A DNA stretch of 15,302 nucleotides, from positions 1-15,302 of the forward strand of contig JAIRMF010000138.1 of the NCBI GenBank assembly GCA_031258895.1, written 5' to 3'. Positions 14,010-15,302 of this stretch are shown here, piece by piece. The DNA comes from Dysgonamonadaceae bacterium (lineage in GTDB: Bacteria; Bacteroidota; Bacteroidia; Bacteroidales; Azobacteroidaceae). The position numbers and the translations under genes are program-made. Each line of letters starts with the position of its first letter. Position 1 is the stretch's first letter. Under the pieces are notes generated by a model. The model was given only the letters and a program-made list of their open reading frames with translations. It was not told the origin of the DNA and searched no databases.

Positions 14010-14515
14010 CGCAGGTCGAAAGTCCACGCCAGGCCGAGGTAAAACAGGTGATATGTATGGTTTGTTTTGGCGTTGGTATATCTCCATCCTCCGTTCAGTT
14101 GCAGGTTGTCGGTCAGGAATGCCCGTGCGTGCCAACCGAGATTAAATCCCGGCAGGTTGTCTGTTCCGTAGAGTTCGCTGCTTTTATTTTTGAGGACAAA
14201 ATACTGTCCGCCTATTACCGGCCCTGTGCCCCATGTTTCTTGTTGGATGAGATAGAATCTCATATCGAGGCTTGCCGACAGGAGGGAGAAGTTGTTGTCG
14301 GTAAGCGAGCTGATCAGGTTTGGTCCGTATAATCCGCAGATATTGGTTTCGAGGGCGTACCCGAATTGGTATCCGGCTTCGATTCCGTAATTCATGCCGC
14401 TCAGGTTGTAGCCGTCCATTTTGACGTATCCGGGTTTTATTCCGACGGAGAGTTTTTGGGCATGTGACGTCAGGGTTACGGTTGCGAGGAGCAGTGAGAT
14501 AAATATTTTTTTCAT
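14006..14515 (-). CDS. Small outer-membrane beta-barrel protein
   Basis: A 169-residue exported protein: signal peptide MKKIFISLLLATVTLTSHAQ (cleavage after about residue 19) and then strands typical of a small barrel of the OmpA/OmpW-like or PorT-like size: KLSVGIKPGYVKM, YGIEAGYQFGYALETN, LSASLDMRFYL, GPVIGGQYFVL, FNLGWHARAFLTDNLQLNGGWRYT and HLFYLGLAWTF. Glycine/aromatic alternation and the final aromatic strand support outer-membrane insertion. No specific family could be named. It follows tsaE by 13 bases and is probably co-transcribed with it. No terminator is visible after it; its stop codon lies inside the end of the glycosyltransferase gene. Confidence 0.75.
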   Translation of the reverse strand: MKKIFISLLLATVTLTSHAQKLSVGIKPGYVKMDGYNLSGMNYGIEAGYQFGYALETNICGLYGPNLISSLTDNNFSLLSASLDMRFYLIQQETWGTGPVIGGQYFVLKNKSSELYGTDNLPGFNLGWHARAFLTDNLQLNGGWRYTNAKTNHTYHLFYLGLAWTFDLR

Positions 14516-14528
14516 TGTGAATGATGTT

Positions 14529-14939
14529 TTACGATATTATTATTTGTCTTTTTCCTTTCGGCAGTTCTATTATTTCCACGAAGGCGGTATTTTCGGGGAG
14601 CAGGTCTTCGATTTTGTCGGCCCATTCGATGAGGCAGAGGAATCCGCTGTCGAGGTATTCGTGGAGGCCGATGTTGATTGCTTCTTTGTTGTTTTCGATT
14701 CGGTAGAAGTCGAAGTGGTAGACGGGTTGCCGGCGTGTTTGGGAGAAGTATTCGTTAACGATTGCGAATGTTGGGCTGTTGACTTCGTCCTGTACGCCGA
14801 GTTCTTTGCAGACGGCTTTTATGAAAGTAGTTTTGCCGGCGCCCATTTTTCCTTTGAAAGCGAACACGTTTTTGTTGTCGATACGGGCGACGAATTCACG
14901 TGCTGCGGTTGTGATTTCTTTTAGGTTTTCAACAAGCAT
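14529..14939 (-). CDS. tsaE: tRNA threonylcarbamoyladenosine biosynthesis ATPase TsaE
   Basis: A 136-residue P-loop ATPase that works with TsaB, TsaC and TsaD to make t6A37 in ANN-decoding tRNAs. Walker A is GKMGAGKT at residues 30-37. Other hallmarks are NSPTFAIVNEY near 54-64, the VYHFDFYRIE block near 73-82 (Walker B region), and LIEWADKIEDLLP near the C-terminus, where the conserved tryptophan sits. The length is typical. The start overlaps by 11 bases with the end of a 32-residue small ORF in another frame, so translation may be coupled. It is part of a small ORF-tsaE-barrel transcript from the promoter at 15055-15083. Confidence 0.95.
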   Translation of the reverse strand: MLVENLKEITTAAREFVARIDNKNVFAFKGKMGAGKTTFIKAVCKELGVQDEVNSPTFAIVNEYFSQTRRQPVYHFDFYRIENNKEAINIGLHEYLDSGFLCLIEWADKIEDLLPENTAFVEIIELPKGKRQIIIS

Positions 14940-15027
14940 GTGCGGTGTTGAGGCGGTTTTTTAGCCAGATGACGACATGTTCGACGATTTCGATTGCTTG
15001 TTGGAAGGCTTTTTGAATAGTTTTCAT
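14929..15027 (-). CDS. Small ORF of 32 residues upstream of tsaE, possible leader peptide or microprotein
   Basis: ATG at 15027, TGA at 14931-14929, 32 residues, starting MKTIQKAFQQ and ending NRLNTAHAC. The sequence would form an amphipathic helix (QKAFQQAIEIVEHVVIWLKN), with a hydrophobic IVEHVVIWL stretch and a single Cys at the C-terminus. It has no resemblance I recognise. Support for expression comes from an exact promoter whose predicted start lies about 23 bases before the ATG, and from an 11-base overlap with the tsaE start in a different frame. It could be a real microprotein, a leader whose translation sets tsaE initiation, or a chance ORF in the 5' leader. Confidence 0.45.
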   Translation of the reverse strand: MKTIQKAFQQAIEIVEHVVIWLKNRLNTAHAC

Positions 15028-15054
15028 TGTTTATATTGTTGATATTTTCGGGTG

Positions 15055-15083
15055 CAAAGTTACTTTTTTTTTTCATACGACAA
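15055..15083 (-). promoter_or_regulatory. Promoter of the small ORF-tsaE-barrel operon
   Basis: On the minus strand: TTG at 15083-15081, an 18-base spacer, then TAACTTTG at 15062-15055. It matches the Bacteroidota consensus. It lies divergently from the promoter at 15154-15183. Confidence 0.75.
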
Positions 15084-15153
15084 AAGGGTGATAATTGTTT
15101 ACGCGCTTGGTTTCGGGCTATGTTTGGCGGATTTATCGGGAGTGGGGGTTATT

Positions 15154-15183
15154 TTGTTGTTTAGAAAACAATTCTTACCTTTG
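15154..15183 (+). promoter_or_regulatory. Promoter of the exported-protein gene at the right edge
   Basis: TTG at 15154-15156, a 19-base spacer, then TACCTTTG at 15176-15183, an exact consensus match. The 5' leader would be about 50 bases and A-rich, ending at the ATG at 15240. Confidence 0.8.
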
Positions 15184-15239
15184 CGACCGATATGACAAAA
15201 ACATATATATAAGTTAAATCAATAAAAAAAACAATCACA

Positions 15240-15302
15240 ATGAAACAGACATTCTTTTCAATTATTCTCTCCGTTCTCTGCCTGTTCGCAGGGAACAAAG
15301 CA
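15240..15302 (+). CDS. N-terminal fragment of an exported protein, cut by window edge
   Basis: Only 21 codons are visible: a Lys after Met, then a hydrophobic core (FFSIILSVLCLFAG), i.e. a Sec signal peptide. It could be a cleaved signal for a periplasmic or outer-membrane protein. No lipobox is reached within the window. It has a strong upstream promoter and an A-rich leader. The family cannot be told. Confidence 0.6.
   Translation, partial: MKQTFFSIILSVLCLFAGNKA

Noticed and set aside
14421..14924. Rightward ORF of 167 codons, Phe/Val/Glu-rich
   Set aside because: Antisense of tsaE and the barrel gene; no recognisable domain.

Overview
The window looks like a chromosomal segment from a member of the Bacteroidota, most likely order Bacteroidales. 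The evidence is a set of promoters of the Bacteroidota type (-33 TTG, about 19 bases, -7 TAnnTTTG), the near absence of Shine-Dalgarno sequences, and typical families: a PCMD-domain lipoprotein, PorT-like small beta-barrels, a DUF4625-type lipoprotein, a Cbp1-like coiled-coil lipoprotein and a GH133 debranching enzyme. The species cannot be named from the sequence alone. No transposase, phage gene, CRISPR array, rRNA or tRNA was found.

Layout. Bases 1-415 hold no convincing gene. They carry a 21-bp tandem array and several alternating purine-pyrimidine tracts. Next is a leftward operon (3568 to 499): a Fur/Zur-family regulator, a ZnuD-like TonB-dependent receptor and a His/Asp-rich surface lipoprotein, closed by a hairpin terminator at 416-451. 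It reads as a metal-uptake locus, probably zinc, with a possible autoregulatory palindrome over the regulator's promoter. Rightward from 3738 come recX and a glycogen-debranching enzyme, then a PCMD lipoprotein with a small outer-membrane barrel. A leftward group (10208 to 8079) encodes a conserved unknown protein, RsmI and a coiled-coil lipoprotein.

Bases 10209-10624 are non-coding and contain a second, unrelated 21-bp periodic array with a hairpin terminator embedded in it for the leftward riboflavin synthase gene (11230-10625). Divergent from that gene are rbfA, probably with an almost leaderless mRNA, and a translationally coupled LolC/E-type permease. A polyprenol-phosphate-type glycosyltransferase follows under its own strong promoter. 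Its stop codon overlaps the stop of a converging operon made of an unannotated 32-residue small ORF, tsaE and a small outer-membrane protein. The right edge carries a strong promoter and the first 21 codons of an exported protein.

Most of the genes are housekeeping or envelope functions. The items most worth a second look are the metal locus with its candidate operator, the small ORF in front of tsaE, and the two 21-bp arrays.
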